Shown piece by piece: positions 54,530-63,525 of a stretch of 64,000 bases of DNA. Source of the DNA: Nocardia sp. SYP-A9097 (GTDB lineage: Bacteria > Actinomycetota > Actinomycetes > Mycobacteriales > Mycobacteriaceae); the NCBI RefSeq assembly GCF_009649815.1, contig NZ_WJIC01000021.1:1-64000 (forward strand), written 5' to 3'. The first letter of the stretch is position 1. Each line of letters begins with the position of its first letter. A model generated the notes under the pieces. That model was given only the letters and a program-made list of their open reading frames with translations. It did no database searches and was not told where the DNA came from. The translations under genes were made by a program, and so were the position numbers.

Positions 54530-56310
54530 TGCTTCGCACCGGCCTTCTCGCTCGCCACGCCGGTGTACGCGGCGCGGACATGATCTTCATCCGGCACGGC
54601 GGCCAGCAACTCGCGCGAGTACTCATGTGCCGGATTGCCGAAAAACTCACTCACCGAACCGGTTTCGACAATCTCACCGGAACGCATGACGGCGACATCA
54701 TCACAGAGGTCGGCGACGACACCGAGATCATGGGTCACCAGCAGGACCGACATGGACAACTCCGCGCGCAATTCGCGCAGTAGATCCAGGATCTCGCTCT
54801 GCACCGTGACATCGAGCGCCGTCGTGGGTTCGTCGGCGATCAGGATGCGCGGTTCGGTGGAGATCGCGCCCGCGATCAACACCCGTTGCGCCATACCGCC
54901 GGATATCTGATGCGGATAGCACCGCATCACCCGATCCGGATCCGCGATTCCCGTGCGGTTCAGCAGCTCCGCCGCACGGGCACGAGCCGCGCGGCGGTTC
55001 ACACCACGTGCGCGCAGCGGCTCGGTCAACTGATAGCCGATGGTGAAGGCGGGATCGAGATTGGACATGGGCTCCTGCGGCACATAGGCGATGGATTCGC
55101 GCACCGCGCGCTCACGCCGGCCCGGCGGGAGCGTGCTGAGATCCACTCCGTCCAGCCAGATCTCCCCGGACAGCAGCCGAGCCTGCCTCGGCAGCAAACC
55201 GAGCACCGCGAAGGCGGTTTGGGTTTTCCCCGAACCCGATTCGCCGACCAAACCCATGATTCGGCCCTCGCGCAGTGCGAGTGTCGCACCGCGAACCACC
55301 TCGACCGGCTCGGAATCACCGGTGGGATAACCGATTCGAAGATCACGCAGGCACAGCACCGCATCGGACTCGGGTGGCTCAACGGGAGCGGCCGGGGCGA
55401 CGACGCGGGGGATCCGGACAGCTTCGGGCGCGGGTGCGGCCCGGGTATCGCTGTGCTGCAACGCATCCCGGAGCCCGTTGCCGAGCAGAAACAGCGCCGT
55501 CACGGTCAGGGACAACGCCAGTCCCGGCCACAGGAACAGCAGCCGATTCTGATACAGGGCATTGAACCCCTCGCTCAACATGCCGCCCCAGGTGATGACG
55601 GACGCACTGCCGAGACCGATGAAGTCGAGGCCGGTCTGGACCGTGATCGCGACGGCGGACAGCACGGTCAGCATCAGCAGTAGCGGCCCGCGCACCACGC
55701 CGAGCACATGCCGGGCGATGATGCGGGCATCGTGCAGCCCGGCGACCTTGGCGGCATCGATGTAGAGCTCCGACCGGATCGCGTTGACCTGCGCGCGGAT
55801 CAACCGGAACACCCCCGGCGTCATCATCGTGCCCAGCGCGCCCATGGTGATCCACGTCGAATTGCCAAGTCCGGCAATGATTGCCATCAGCACCAGGAGT
55901 GCGGGCAACGACAGGATCAGACTGGACAACCAGTCCAACACCAGGTCGATCCGGCCGCCGTAATACCCCGCAATCAGCCCGGACGGCACGCCGAGCGCAA
56001 TCGCGACGCCGAGCGCTATCGCCGCGCTCAACAGGGTCGATTTGGTCCCGACCACCAGCCGGATGAAGACGTCGCGCCCACCGTTGTCGGTGCCGAGTAG
56101 ATGTCCGGGGCTCCCCGGCGGCGCGTTGAGATCGCGCAGGTTCGCATCGAGTGGACCGTGTGGATCGACCCAGCCGATGACAATGGCGGCGATGAACGCG
56201 ACCAGCACCACCGCGAGCAGGATCAGACCCGTCGCGGCGAGCGGGTTGGTCAGGACCGCACGCAGCCGGGTGGGTCGCGCGGTCCGGCCGGGCGGGGTGT
56301 GTTCACTCAT
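54526..56310 (-). CDS. Fused ABC permease-ATPase (DppC-DppD-like)
   Basis: A 594-aa fusion. Residues 1-290 are a DppC-type permease with six helices and the EAA loop region (AAKVAGLHDARIIARHVLG); an Ala/Pro linker follows; residues 330-594 are an ATPase with Walker A GESGSGKTQ, signature ISGGMAQRVLIAGAI and Walker B ILIADEPTTALD. This fusion is common in actinomycetes. The ATG at 56310 overlaps the DppB stop; the longer frame to 56337 adds nothing. The imported solute is unknown; neighbours suggest a sulfur or sulfate-ester compound rather than a peptide. Confidence 0.88.
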   Translation of the reverse strand: MSEHTPPGRTARPTRLRAVLTNPLAATGLILLAVVLVAFIAAIVIGWVDPHGPLDANLRDLNAPPGSPGHLLGTDNGGRDVFIRLVVGTKSTLLSAAIALGVAIALGVPSGLIAGYYGGRIDLVLDWLSSLILSLPALLVLMAIIAGLGNSTWITMGALGTMMTPGVFRLIRAQVNAIRSELYIDAAKVAGLHDARIIARHVLGVVRGPLLLMLTVLSAVAITVQTGLDFIGLGSASVITWGGMLSEGFNALYQNRLLFLWPGLALSLTVTALFLLGNGLRDALQHSDTRAAPAPEAVRIPRVVAPAAPVEPPESDAVLCLRDLRIGYPTGDSEPVEVVRGATLALREGRIMGLVGESGSGKTQTAFAVLGLLPRQARLLSGEIWLDGVDLSTLPPGRRERAVRESIAYVPQEPMSNLDPAFTIGYQLTEPLRARGVNRRAARARAAELLNRTGIADPDRVMRCYPHQISGGMAQRVLIAGAISTEPRILIADEPTTALDVTVQSEILDLLRELRAELSMSVLLVTHDLGVVADLCDDVAVMRSGEIVETGSVSEFFGNPAHEYSRELLAAVPDEDHVRAAYTGVASEKAGAKQ

Positions 56311-57248
56311 ATCGTGCGTGCCTTCGGGGTCAGCCACAGCTGGGCCAGATCGGTCAGAAGATTGACGAGGACGACCATTCCCGCGGTCAGGACCACCAGG
56401 CCCATGAGCACCGGACGGTCACCGGAGAGCGTGGAATTCACCGCGAGGGTGCCGAGTCCGGGCATAGCGAAGACCTTCTCCACCATGAAGGAACCGCCGA
56501 GCATGGCGACCGCACCCAGCGACAATGCGGTCAACCACGGAGGAGCGGCATTGCGTAATGCGTGCCGCCACAACAGCGCTCGCGTCGAGATTCCGCGCGA
56601 GCGCAGGGTGCGCATGTAGTCGGTGTCCAGCACGTCGAGCAGTGCGCCGCGACCTTGCAGCAGCGCCCCGGAGACACCCGAGAGCGACACCGCGAGAACC
56701 GGCAACACCATGCCCGACAACCATCGCCCGGGCGAAACGCTCAGCGGCACATAGCCGAGCACCGGAAAGACCTGCCAGTGCACCGCGAACAGGGTGAGCA
56801 GCAGCAGCGCCAGCAGATAGCCCGGCACCGCGTGCCCGGCCAGCGAGATCAGCTGGACGGCCCGGTCGGCCCGGCCGCGCCCGGTGGCCGCCAGCACGGC
56901 GAGCACCAGGCTCGAGACCGCGACCACGAACAGGCTCAATCCCATCAGGCTCATACTGACCGGAAGATGGGTCGACAGCTCCCGGCCGACCGGCTGATTG
57001 CTCATATACGACCGGCCCAGGTCACCGTGGAACAGCCCACCGGCCCAGTCGGCGTACTGGACGAGCATCGGACGGTCCACTCCGAGTTGGTGATTCGCGG
57101 CGGCGACCGACTCCTGCGAGGCCCCCGGACCGAGGATGCTGCGGCCGGGATCGGTGCCGCCCAGGCTGGTCAGGAAGAACGCGAGGGTGGTGACCGCGGC
57201 GAGTAGGAACAGCGCCGACACCGCGCGCTTCAACAGCAGTACAGGCAC
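56307..57248 (-). CDS. ABC transporter permease (DppB-like)
   Basis: A 313-aa permease with six predicted helices beginning LLLKRAVSALFLLAAVTTLAFFL (in parts) and the EAA-type loop DTDYMRTLRSRGISTRALLWRHALRNA (in parts), which docks the ATPases. Typical DppB length. Start GTG at 57248, just after the solute-binding protein stop at 57253. The longer frame to 57437 is a shadow of that gene. Confidence 0.87.
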   Translation of the reverse strand: MPVLLLKRAVSALFLLAAVTTLAFFLTSLGGTDPGRSILGPGASQESVAAANHQLGVDRPMLVQYADWAGGLFHGDLGRSYMSNQPVGRELSTHLPVSMSLMGLSLFVVAVSSLVLAVLAATGRGRADRAVQLISLAGHAVPGYLLALLLLTLFAVHWQVFPVLGYVPLSVSPGRWLSGMVLPVLAVSLSGVSGALLQGRGALLDVLDTDYMRTLRSRGISTRALLWRHALRNAAPPWLTALSLGAVAMLGGSFMVEKVFAMPGLGTLAVNSTLSGDRPVLMGLVVLTAGMVVLVNLLTDLAQLWLTPKARTI

Positions 57249-57252
57249 GCGA

Positions 57253-58776
57253 TCAGCTCCCCGCGCGCTGGAACCGGACCAGGTCGGGATAGCCGCGCTC
57301 CTGCTGTTCGATCCGCACCCCGGCGACGGACGCCCACACCGTTTCCGCGCCGAAGATGGGCGCGAACCAGGCGCTCTGCACCAGCCGGCGGTTGACCGCC
57401 TGGAACGCGGCATCCTGCGCCGAACCCGGTTCGGCATGCTGGGCGGTCGAAATCAGTGCTGTGAGTTCGGGATCGGTGGCGTGGAAGGGGTTCCAGGTCG
57501 CCGCGGGCAGCACCGACAATTGGAGATCCTCCCAGGAGGATTTCATGCCGAGCTGCATGAAGAACATCGGGAACCGGCCCGAGGTCATCGAGGTCAAAAG
57601 CTGTTGGGGCGGAACCTTTTCCCAGGTGACGGTGATCCCGATGGTGCCGAGTTGCATATCGAGCGCGGTATTGAGCGCCGGGCTCCCGGTGAAGGAAGTC
57701 ATATCCGGCATGGTCACCGCGAACCCGCCGGGATAGCCCGCACGTGTCATGAGCTCCTTGGCCTTGGCGATGTCATGCGGGTAGGCCGAGTTGAGTGTCT
57801 CCTCGTACGCACCGGAGCCGGGGGCGAAGATCTGCGTGGTCGCGGGCGGATTCCCGGGCGCGAGCGTACGGAACAGATCGCGATCGACGACCATATTGAT
57901 CGCCTGGCGAACCTCCGGTTTACCCAGCGCGGGCTGTACGGTGCCGGCGCGATCGGCCAGCACCAAACCGTTCCACCCGCTGGCCATCTGGATGGTCGAC
58001 AATCCGGCCGCCTTCAGCTTCGCCGCATCGGTCGAGACGAACGATCCCGTGTCCAGCCGTCCGGTGGTGAGTCCATTGCGGATCGTATTCGGATCGCTCA
58101 GCGCGACCAGTTCGAGGCGATCGAACGGGTACAGCGAACCGTCGGGGTAGGCGCTGTTGCGACGAAATATGACCGTGCCCGGTTGTGAGTCGGCGGGGTC
58201 GTACAGATATGGACCGGAACCGACTGGGGCCCGGTCGAATCCGCCCTTGGACAGTGCGTCGGGGGAGACCATGGCCCCGAGTGCCGACCCGAGGTTCGGC
58301 AGTAGCGCGGGGTCGGGGGCCGACAGGTGCAGGATCAGTTGATCCGGCCGGGCCGCGTCGATTCCGGTGATGCTCTCGCCCATGGCGCTGTTCGGCCCCG
58401 GCGTCGAGGTGAACCGGGAGAGATTGGCTTTGGCGGCATTCGCGTCGAAGGCCGCGCCGTCACTGAACCGAATGTCTTTCCGGAGATTGAGGGTCAGCGT
58501 CGTGTGCGCCGCGTCGTAGCTGTACGCCGCCGCCAGTCCCGGGATGATGTTCCGGTCGGCATCTTGGCGTAGCAGGGTGTCGTACACGGCCTGCCAGTAC
58601 GGTTTTCCGGGTCCGATATCGAATTTGACCGGATCGAAGCTGCCGATCGGCGAGGCGGTCGCCATGGTCAGGGTGTCGTCCGGGACGCCGCCCGGCGTGG
58701 ACCCGCCGCAGCCGGCCAGCGGCGTCACGGCCAGCACTACCGCGGTCGCGACGGCGAAGATTCGGGATTTACGCAA
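57253..58776 (-). CDS. Solute-binding lipoprotein of the ABC transporter (SBP_bac_5 family)
   Basis: A 507-aa lipoprotein: basic N-terminus, hydrophobic stretch, lipobox LAGC. The mature part is of the DppA/OppA family 5 (LTMATASPIGSFDP, AAYSYDAAHTTLTLNLRKDIRFSDG, APVGSGPYLYDPA). The start is TTG at 58776, 7 nt after GAGGAGAG; the ORF extends to 58938 without coding character. It is the first gene of the transporter operon. A 34-bp palindrome lies about 160 bp upstream. The ligand is not predictable. Confidence 0.85.
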   Translation of the reverse strand: MRKSRIFAVATAVVLAVTPLAGCGGSTPGGVPDDTLTMATASPIGSFDPVKFDIGPGKPYWQAVYDTLLRQDADRNIIPGLAAAYSYDAAHTTLTLNLRKDIRFSDGAAFDANAAKANLSRFTSTPGPNSAMGESITGIDAARPDQLILHLSAPDPALLPNLGSALGAMVSPDALSKGGFDRAPVGSGPYLYDPADSQPGTVIFRRNSAYPDGSLYPFDRLELVALSDPNTIRNGLTTGRLDTGSFVSTDAAKLKAAGLSTIQMASGWNGLVLADRAGTVQPALGKPEVRQAINMVVDRDLFRTLAPGNPPATTQIFAPGSGAYEETLNSAYPHDIAKAKELMTRAGYPGGFAVTMPDMTSFTGSPALNTALDMQLGTIGITVTWEKVPPQQLLTSMTSGRFPMFFMQLGMKSSWEDLQLSVLPAATWNPFHATDPELTALISTAQHAEPGSAQDAAFQAVNRRLVQSAWFAPIFGAETVWASVAGVRIEQQERGYPDLVRFQRAGS

Positions 58777-58934
58777 CGTTGCACTCTCCTCGAGGTCGGG
58801 TCCTCGGCTTGTTCGGAACAGCAGGCCGATCAATCGGTAGGCTTGCTCGGAGCGGAATCTCCGGGTCGATCCAACCGGCAGGGGAATTATGTACATACAC
58901 ATTGTTAGATGTGAAGAAAATCGGGATAATTTAT

Positions 58935-58968
58935 GCAATCCATAGATTCCTGGGAATCTATGGATTGC
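58935..58968. promoter_or_regulatory. 34-bp perfect palindrome upstream of the transporter operon
   Basis: GCAATCCATAGATTCC and GGAATCTATGGATTGC pair perfectly around TG. It lies between the stop of the secreted-protein gene (58997) and the transporter start. It could be a terminator for the upstream gene, but the right arm matches 14 of 16 bases of an element at 63255-63270 upstream of the TauD gene, so an operator shared by both transcripts is also likely. Confidence 0.6.
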
Positions 58969-58996
58969 CGAACTGTGAACAGCCCCGCCGTGCTCG

Positions 58997-59704
58997 CTAC
59001 CTGGCGGGCTGCGGTCTCGGAGCGGACTGGTTGATGGTGGTGAAGTACTGCACCGCGGCCATTACCGCGACCGGCGCGGTGATCAGCAGCGTGCCCGCGA
59101 GGGCGCCGAGCGCGCCCACCGCCATCACCCCGCCGAGACAGCCGATGGCCGCCGCGGGCAGGAAACCTCCGAACAGGCCGATAATGGCCGCGGCCGCGAT
59201 CGTGGCCCCCGCGATCCCGCCGAGCAGACAGCCGACGGCGGCGCCGCCGAGACTGCCGACGATGGTGCCGATACCCGCGCCGAGTTGGATGGTCGAGCCC
59301 ATCCGCGCCCACGCGGCCTGCTCGCGCTCGTACTCGGTGCGCCAGGGAGCCTGGTCCTCGTACGGCAGCGCGACCGGACGGTAGCTGGCGTGCTCGGTGT
59401 CGAACTGCGGGGTCAGGGTGGCGGTGCGGTCGGCGATCTCGGCCTTGATCGGGAAGACGAAATCGTCTACGCGGAAGGACAATTCGGTGCCGGCCAGCAC
59501 GGTGCCGTCGGCGGCCTTGATCTTCAGCACGCCGTCCTGCACCGCGAGCGAACCGCTGTCGGTGGTGATGACGGTGGAGTGCTCGCCGGGCGCGGCGGTG
59601 TAATTGACCGCGCCGGGGCTCGAATCCGGTGTGGCACTGGAGGTTCCGGTGGTAGCGCTGATCGCCGCGGCCAGCATTATGGCCGTGGTGGTGATCCTTC
59701 TCAT
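58997..59704 (-). CDS. Secreted/membrane protein with Gly/Ala-rich hydrophobic C-terminus
   Basis: A 235-aa protein. An N-terminal signal peptide (TTTAIMLAAAISATTG) precedes a beta-rich domain with VLKIKAADGTVLAGTELSF and FPIKAEIADRTATLTP; the last about 110 residues are Gly/Ala-rich hydrophobic stretches (LGAGIGTIVGSLGGAAVGCLL and similar) that could insert into a membrane or the mycolate layer. Many nocardiae encode such proteins (DUF8020-like, from memory); function unknown. It stands alone between PadR and the transporter operon. Confidence 0.7.
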   Translation of the reverse strand: MRRITTTAIMLAAAISATTGTSSATPDSSPGAVNYTAAPGEHSTVITTDSGSLAVQDGVLKIKAADGTVLAGTELSFRVDDFVFPIKAEIADRTATLTPQFDTEHASYRPVALPYEDQAPWRTEYEREQAAWARMGSTIQLGAGIGTIVGSLGGAAVGCLLGGIAGATIAAAAIIGLFGGFLPAAAIGCLGGVMAVGALGALAGTLLITAPVAVMAAVQYFTTINQSAPRPQPAR

Positions 59705-59825
59705 CTATTCGGTCTTTCGTTTTCAGTAGTGCCGTACCGGCGCTACTGTGAAAACCAGGCGTCTGGCAGGACGTCCCTGGAAATGAAATGTGTTCGTCCG
59801 TAAGGCGGATGGGTTCCGCCGGGCA

Positions 59826-60499
59826 TCACAGGTGTGTCGTCTCGTCCTCCTCGGAGTCGTTCGATGTGGGCGTGGCGGCCGCAGTGGTGGTGCGCACGGG
59901 CGGTCGGTCGGGGTGCTCGGCCTCGAGCCGGGCCAAAGTGATGCGCAGCCAGGCGATATGGCCGGCGGTGGACGCGTAGCCGTGCTCGTGGGCCATGAGG
60001 TGGACCTCGCTTGCCCAGTCGCTGTTCAACTCCGGTATTTGCGGGTCGTGGAACGACTGGCCGGTGGCGATCGGCGAGAGATTGTCGTGTTCGAGCCGGT
60101 ACGCGAGTTCGGTGCGCAGGATGTCGATCGCGATGTCCCGGCCGAGCTGACCGGCGAAGAGGAAACGCAGCTTGAAATCTCGGTCCATGGGACGTGGTGC
60201 GGGCTTGAATGGGGATCGCGCCCAGGCGAGCAGTTCGGCGTGGCCCGCCGCGGTCATGCGGTACACCTTGGCGTCCGGGCGGCCTTCGCGCGGATCGATA
60301 TCGAACTCGACCAGACCGCGCTCGACCAGTGCGCTGAGTCGTCGGTAGATCTGCGGTAGTTGGACGCCGGAGCCGACATAGCGGCCCTGACGCTCCATCC
60401 ACCAGCGCAGGTCGTAGCCGGAGTGGCGGCCGTGGGAAAACCTGCTGCACAATCAGAGACCCGGGCCAGCAGGCCCAGAATCACATAGTCGAGCTGCAT
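59826..60499 (-). pseudogene. PadR-family regulator with disrupted N-terminus
   Basis: A winged-helix PadR protein. The true start is probably ATG 60499 (MQLDYVILGLLAR), which overlaps the sulfatase end by 19 nt and has CAGGAGAC upstream. After about 13 codons the homology jumps frame: HSGYDLRWWMERQGRYV and VEFDIDPREGRPDAKVYRM lie in another frame, with about nine extra residues in between. Either an insertion of about 28 nt has broken the gene or there is a sequence error. A shorter product from TTG 60452 would lack the first helix. It probably regulated the sulfatase/TauD operon. Confidence 0.7.
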
Positions 60500-61956
60500 C
60501 GGTCTCCTGAATAGCTTGTGGGCACGCCGCCTGGATGCGGCAGCTGCACCTCCGGGGAACGCGGGTCCCGGTCGAACGGGATGACATCGGAGGTCTCGAC
60601 CATCCAGCGCACCATCGCCTCGTGCATACGCTCTTGCACGTCGGCGTACTCCGGTTGCCCCGCCAGGTTGATCAGTTCGTGGGGGTCCGTGCGCCGGTCG
60701 TACAGTTCGGGCTGTTCGTACAGCCGCCACACGTACGTCCAGTCCCGGTCGCGCACCGCGACCGTCCGGCCGACGAGAGTCGGATCCGTATGCTGCAGTT
60801 CGCCTTTGCGGTCGTAGGGGAACGGGGGCGTCTCCAGCTGTGGTTCCTCCTCGATGGTGAAACCGCCTTCGGTGAAGGCGAATTCGCGATTCGGGAGCGC
60901 GGGATCGTGCAGCTGTGGCAGCAGGCTGCGGCCGAAGTGCCGGTGCGGTGCGGGCACGCCCGCAAGTTCCAGCACGGTCGGCAGCACATCGATGAGTTCG
61001 ACCATGGCGGAACAGGTTCCGCCGCCGGGGAGCCCGCCGCCGATGACGAGCGGGTCGCGGGTGATGCACTCGTGCATGGCGGTCGGCCATTTCTCGATCA
61101 GCCCATAGTCGCCGAGATACTCGCCGTGGTCGGCGAAGAACAGCGTGACGGTGTCCTCCGCCGCGCCCGCCCGCTCGACCGCGGCGGTAATCCGGCCCAG
61201 TTGGTCGTCCAAGCGTTCGATCATCCCGTAGTAGGTGGCTTTGATCTCGCGCCAGTGCGCGGCGGTCACTTCGCCGATCTCGTAGGTCTCGCGGATGGCC
61301 CGCATGAAACGCGGTTCACCGGCCGGGTCGCCGGCGGGAACGGGATCGGCCATGGCGGCACGGTCGTGGCGGGAGAACCACGGTTCCTGGGCTTGGAACG
61401 GGCAGTGCGGCGCGACCAGTGGCAGGAACAGCACCCACGGCTGATCGGGTGGATTCTGCAGCCATTGTTCGGCGGTGCGGATCAGGGCTTCGTCCGCGTC
61501 GACGGGGTCGTCGCCGGTTATTCTCCCGCGGTAGAAGAGCCGGGACCACATGCCTTCGGGATAGTCGCCGTCGTAGCCCATGTTCGGCGGGACCGAGAAG
61601 CCGTACTCGTGCACGCTCAGCTCGGTCATACCCGGCGCGAAGGTGTCTCCGCGCCTGCCCGGCCAGGTGACGTGATAGCCCGAATCCTTCAGAATCCGAA
61701 GCAGATTCGGCTCATCGGACCGGAGCAGATGGGTGAGCGTCCGGTGCCCGGCCGTGTGCGGATACCAGCCCGTCAACAGCGATGCCCGGCTCGGTGAGCA
61801 CACCGGATGCTGCACAAAGGCATTCGTGAAGCGGGTACCCGTGGCGGCCAGCGCGTCGATATGCGGGGTGTCGATCACGGTGTTACCGAATGCGCCTACG
61901 GCGTCGGCCCGGAGTTGATCGGGAATGAAGAACACGAAATTCGGGCGTCGCGTCAC
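60481..61956 (-). CDS. Sulfatase (arylsulfatase / choline-sulfatase-like)
   Basis: A 491-aa hydrolase of the formylglycine sulfatase family. The signature CSPSRASLLTG contains the cysteine that is converted to formylglycine; metal ligands are in FFIPDQLRADAVG and TLFFADHGEYLGDYG. No signal peptide, so it acts in the cytoplasm on imported sulfate esters. The GTG at 61956 follows AAAGGA; it is a separate gene from the TauD frame upstream even though the reading frame is open through both. Probable role: sulfur or alkyl-sulfate scavenging with the TauD dioxygenase. Confidence 0.87.
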   Translation of the reverse strand: MTRRPNFVFFIPDQLRADAVGAFGNTVIDTPHIDALAATGTRFTNAFVQHPVCSPSRASLLTGWYPHTAGHRTLTHLLRSDEPNLLRILKDSGYHVTWPGRRGDTFAPGMTELSVHEYGFSVPPNMGYDGDYPEGMWSRLFYRGRITGDDPVDADEALIRTAEQWLQNPPDQPWVLFLPLVAPHCPFQAQEPWFSRHDRAAMADPVPAGDPAGEPRFMRAIRETYEIGEVTAAHWREIKATYYGMIERLDDQLGRITAAVERAGAAEDTVTLFFADHGEYLGDYGLIEKWPTAMHECITRDPLVIGGGLPGGGTCSAMVELIDVLPTVLELAGVPAPHRHFGRSLLPQLHDPALPNREFAFTEGGFTIEEEPQLETPPFPYDRKGELQHTDPTLVGRTVAVRDRDWTYVWRLYEQPELYDRRTDPHELINLAGQPEYADVQERMHEAMVRWMVETSDVIPFDRDPRSPEVQLPHPGGVPTSYSGDRCSSTM

Positions 61957-62053
61957 TGGAATCCTTTGCGTCCGGCGGATTGTCGAACAATCCGCTCGGC
62001 GTGGCCGGCCGCAGCCGACCGCGCTGCGGGGTCGGGTAGTCGGAGCGTGCGGC

Positions 62054-63015
62054 CTAGCGGGCCGGCCGGGGGCCGATGATCGAGGCGCGCTCCATAATTC
62101 GGATATTGGGCCAGTAGTCGCTCGACGCGTAGTGCTGTACGGCGCGGTTGTCCCAGAAGGCGATGGTGTCGGGTTCCCAGCGCAGCCGGCACTGGTGTTC
62201 GGGGTAGTCGGCCTGACGGCAGAGTCGGTCCAGCAGTGCGCGCCCGGCCTCGGGGTCCATGCCCGCGATCTCCTCGACGAAGATCCGGTTGACGAACAGG
62301 TGCTTTCGCCCGGTGTCCGCGTGGGTGCAGACGATCGGGTGGCGCACCGGCGGATGCTGGGCGCGCATCGCATCGCGCTGTTCGGCGGGCACGGTGTGGC
62401 CGAAGGCGCGGGTGAAGTCGTGTACCGCGTCCAGGTCGGCGATGAGGTCCTTGGTCTCCTCGTCGAGCGCTTCGTAGGCGGCGTACATATCCGAGAAGAG
62501 GGTGTCGCCACCGGCGGGCGGTACCGAAAGAGCGTGCAGGACAGCGCCTTTGATGGCCGCTCGCGCCGGGTGACGTCGTGGTGCCAGGAATTCTCGAATC
62601 CCGCTACCTGCGCGCTCTTCTCGAAGCGGACCAGTTCGGGCTGACCGGTATTGGACGGAATGAACGGATGGATCTCGAGGTCTCCGAACCGCCGGGCGAA
62701 GGCCACGTGCTGGTCGGGGGTCAGCTTCTGGTTGCGGAAGAACAGCACCTTGTAATCGAGCAGGGCTTGCCGCACTTCGGCCGCCACCTCGTCGGTGAGG
62801 GGCTGGGTGAGATCGATGCCGTAGACCTCCGCGCCGAGCGTGGTTCCGGCCTGGATGACTTCGAAGTGTTCCCAACGCAATTGGGCCAGCCGGTCGCGCT
62901 CGGCCGCGATGTGCGTGAACGGTCCGGTGATCAGTGGATACCCCGGCAGTGGTACGGGATGGACCCCGATGTCGGCGGCCGGGTCCTGCTTGGCAATTAC
63001 GGTGTTGTCGCTCAT
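62054..63015 (-). pseudogene. TauD/TfdA dioxygenase with a one-base frameshift
   Basis: An Fe(II)/2-oxoglutarate dioxygenase of the TauD family (about 320 aa). The first part, from ATG 63015, has FFRNQKLTPDQHVAFARRFG and ENSWHHDVT (the HxD metal site). After ERPSK the continuation GAVLHALSVPPAGGDTLFSDM and the distal histidine NRAVQHYAS lie in another frame. Restoring one G near 62550 joins them. So it is either a recent one-base deletion or a sequencing error. Relatives cleave taurine, sulfonates or alkyl sulfates, fitting the adjacent sulfatase. Confidence 0.83.
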
Positions 63016-63386
63016 CGCGCGCCTCCTTGGCGTCCGGATTGCGGAATCCAGTCGATCGATCACGGCTGGGTGAGGTGTGCGGCCGGAGCGCGCCGCGAGG
63101 CTGAGAACAGTGCACGTATATGTTCACGAGAACTGACGAAGACAATCGTTCGAAAGGAGCGAGGTGTCAAGAGCCAAAGTCGACGCGCGTCAAAAACCGG
63201 TCTATCCGCTGAATATGCCGCGCGATGGTGTGCCGCGGCGGTAGTGTGCTTGGCGCAATCTATGCATTGCTATGTGTGTAGGAATATAGATTTCACGTTC
63301 TGGTCGTCAGTCGGTGATCGAGTCGGGCGCTGCTGATCCCACACGTGCGGCCCGGAGAGGAGCGTTGATCAGGTTTGGTGGCGGGC
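63016..63386. other. Gene-free region upstream of the TauD gene
   Basis: About 370 bp without a supported gene. It contains the operator-like element at 63255-63292 and, at 63104-63124, GAACA and TGTTC half-sites facing each other, a weak inverted pair. The short ORFs here lack coding character. Confidence 0.6.
63255..63292. promoter_or_regulatory. Operator-like inverted AATCTAT half-sites upstream of TauD
   Basis: GCAATCTATGCATTGC (63255-63270) matches the right arm of the 58935-58968 palindrome at 14 of 16 positions; a reversed half-site ATAGATT lies at 63286-63292. The element is about 240 bp upstream of the TauD start and fits a regulator common to the TauD and transporter transcripts. 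Confidence 0.5.
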
Positions 63387-63525
63387 TCAGCCCACTGGCA
63401 GAGCCGAACGGCGGACTGCGAGTTCGGCGTACAGCGCGGCACCGTCGGCGAGCGCCGATTCGTCGAATACGGCCAGCGGGGAGTGGTTCATCGAAGCCTT
63501 GTCGGCATCGATGCCCGCCGGCACT
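63387..63525 (-). pseudogene. M20-type amidohydrolase C-terminal remnant
   Basis: About 45 codons ending ASMNHSPLAVFDESALADG and ALYAELAVRR resemble the C-terminus of M20 aminoacylase/amidohydrolase enzymes (NHSP followed by D-E). Nothing of the catalytic part remains: at about 63526 the sequence becomes the divergent Lrp coding region. It is a truncation relic. Confidence 0.6.

Noticed and set aside
60535..61797. 420-aa plus-strand ORF
   Set aside because: Antisense to the sulfatase, which has its catalytic motif in frame.
60481..63063. A single 860-aa TauD-sulfatase fusion
   Set aside because: The open frame exists only because of the frameshift in TauD; the middle 170 residues are out-of-frame, Thr/Ser/Arg/Pro-rich nonsense, and the sulfatase has its own GTG and ribosome site.
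63104..63124. GAACA...TGTTC inverted pair as an operator
   Set aside because: Arms are only 5 bp and similar pairs arise by chance; kept only as a remark in the gene-free region.
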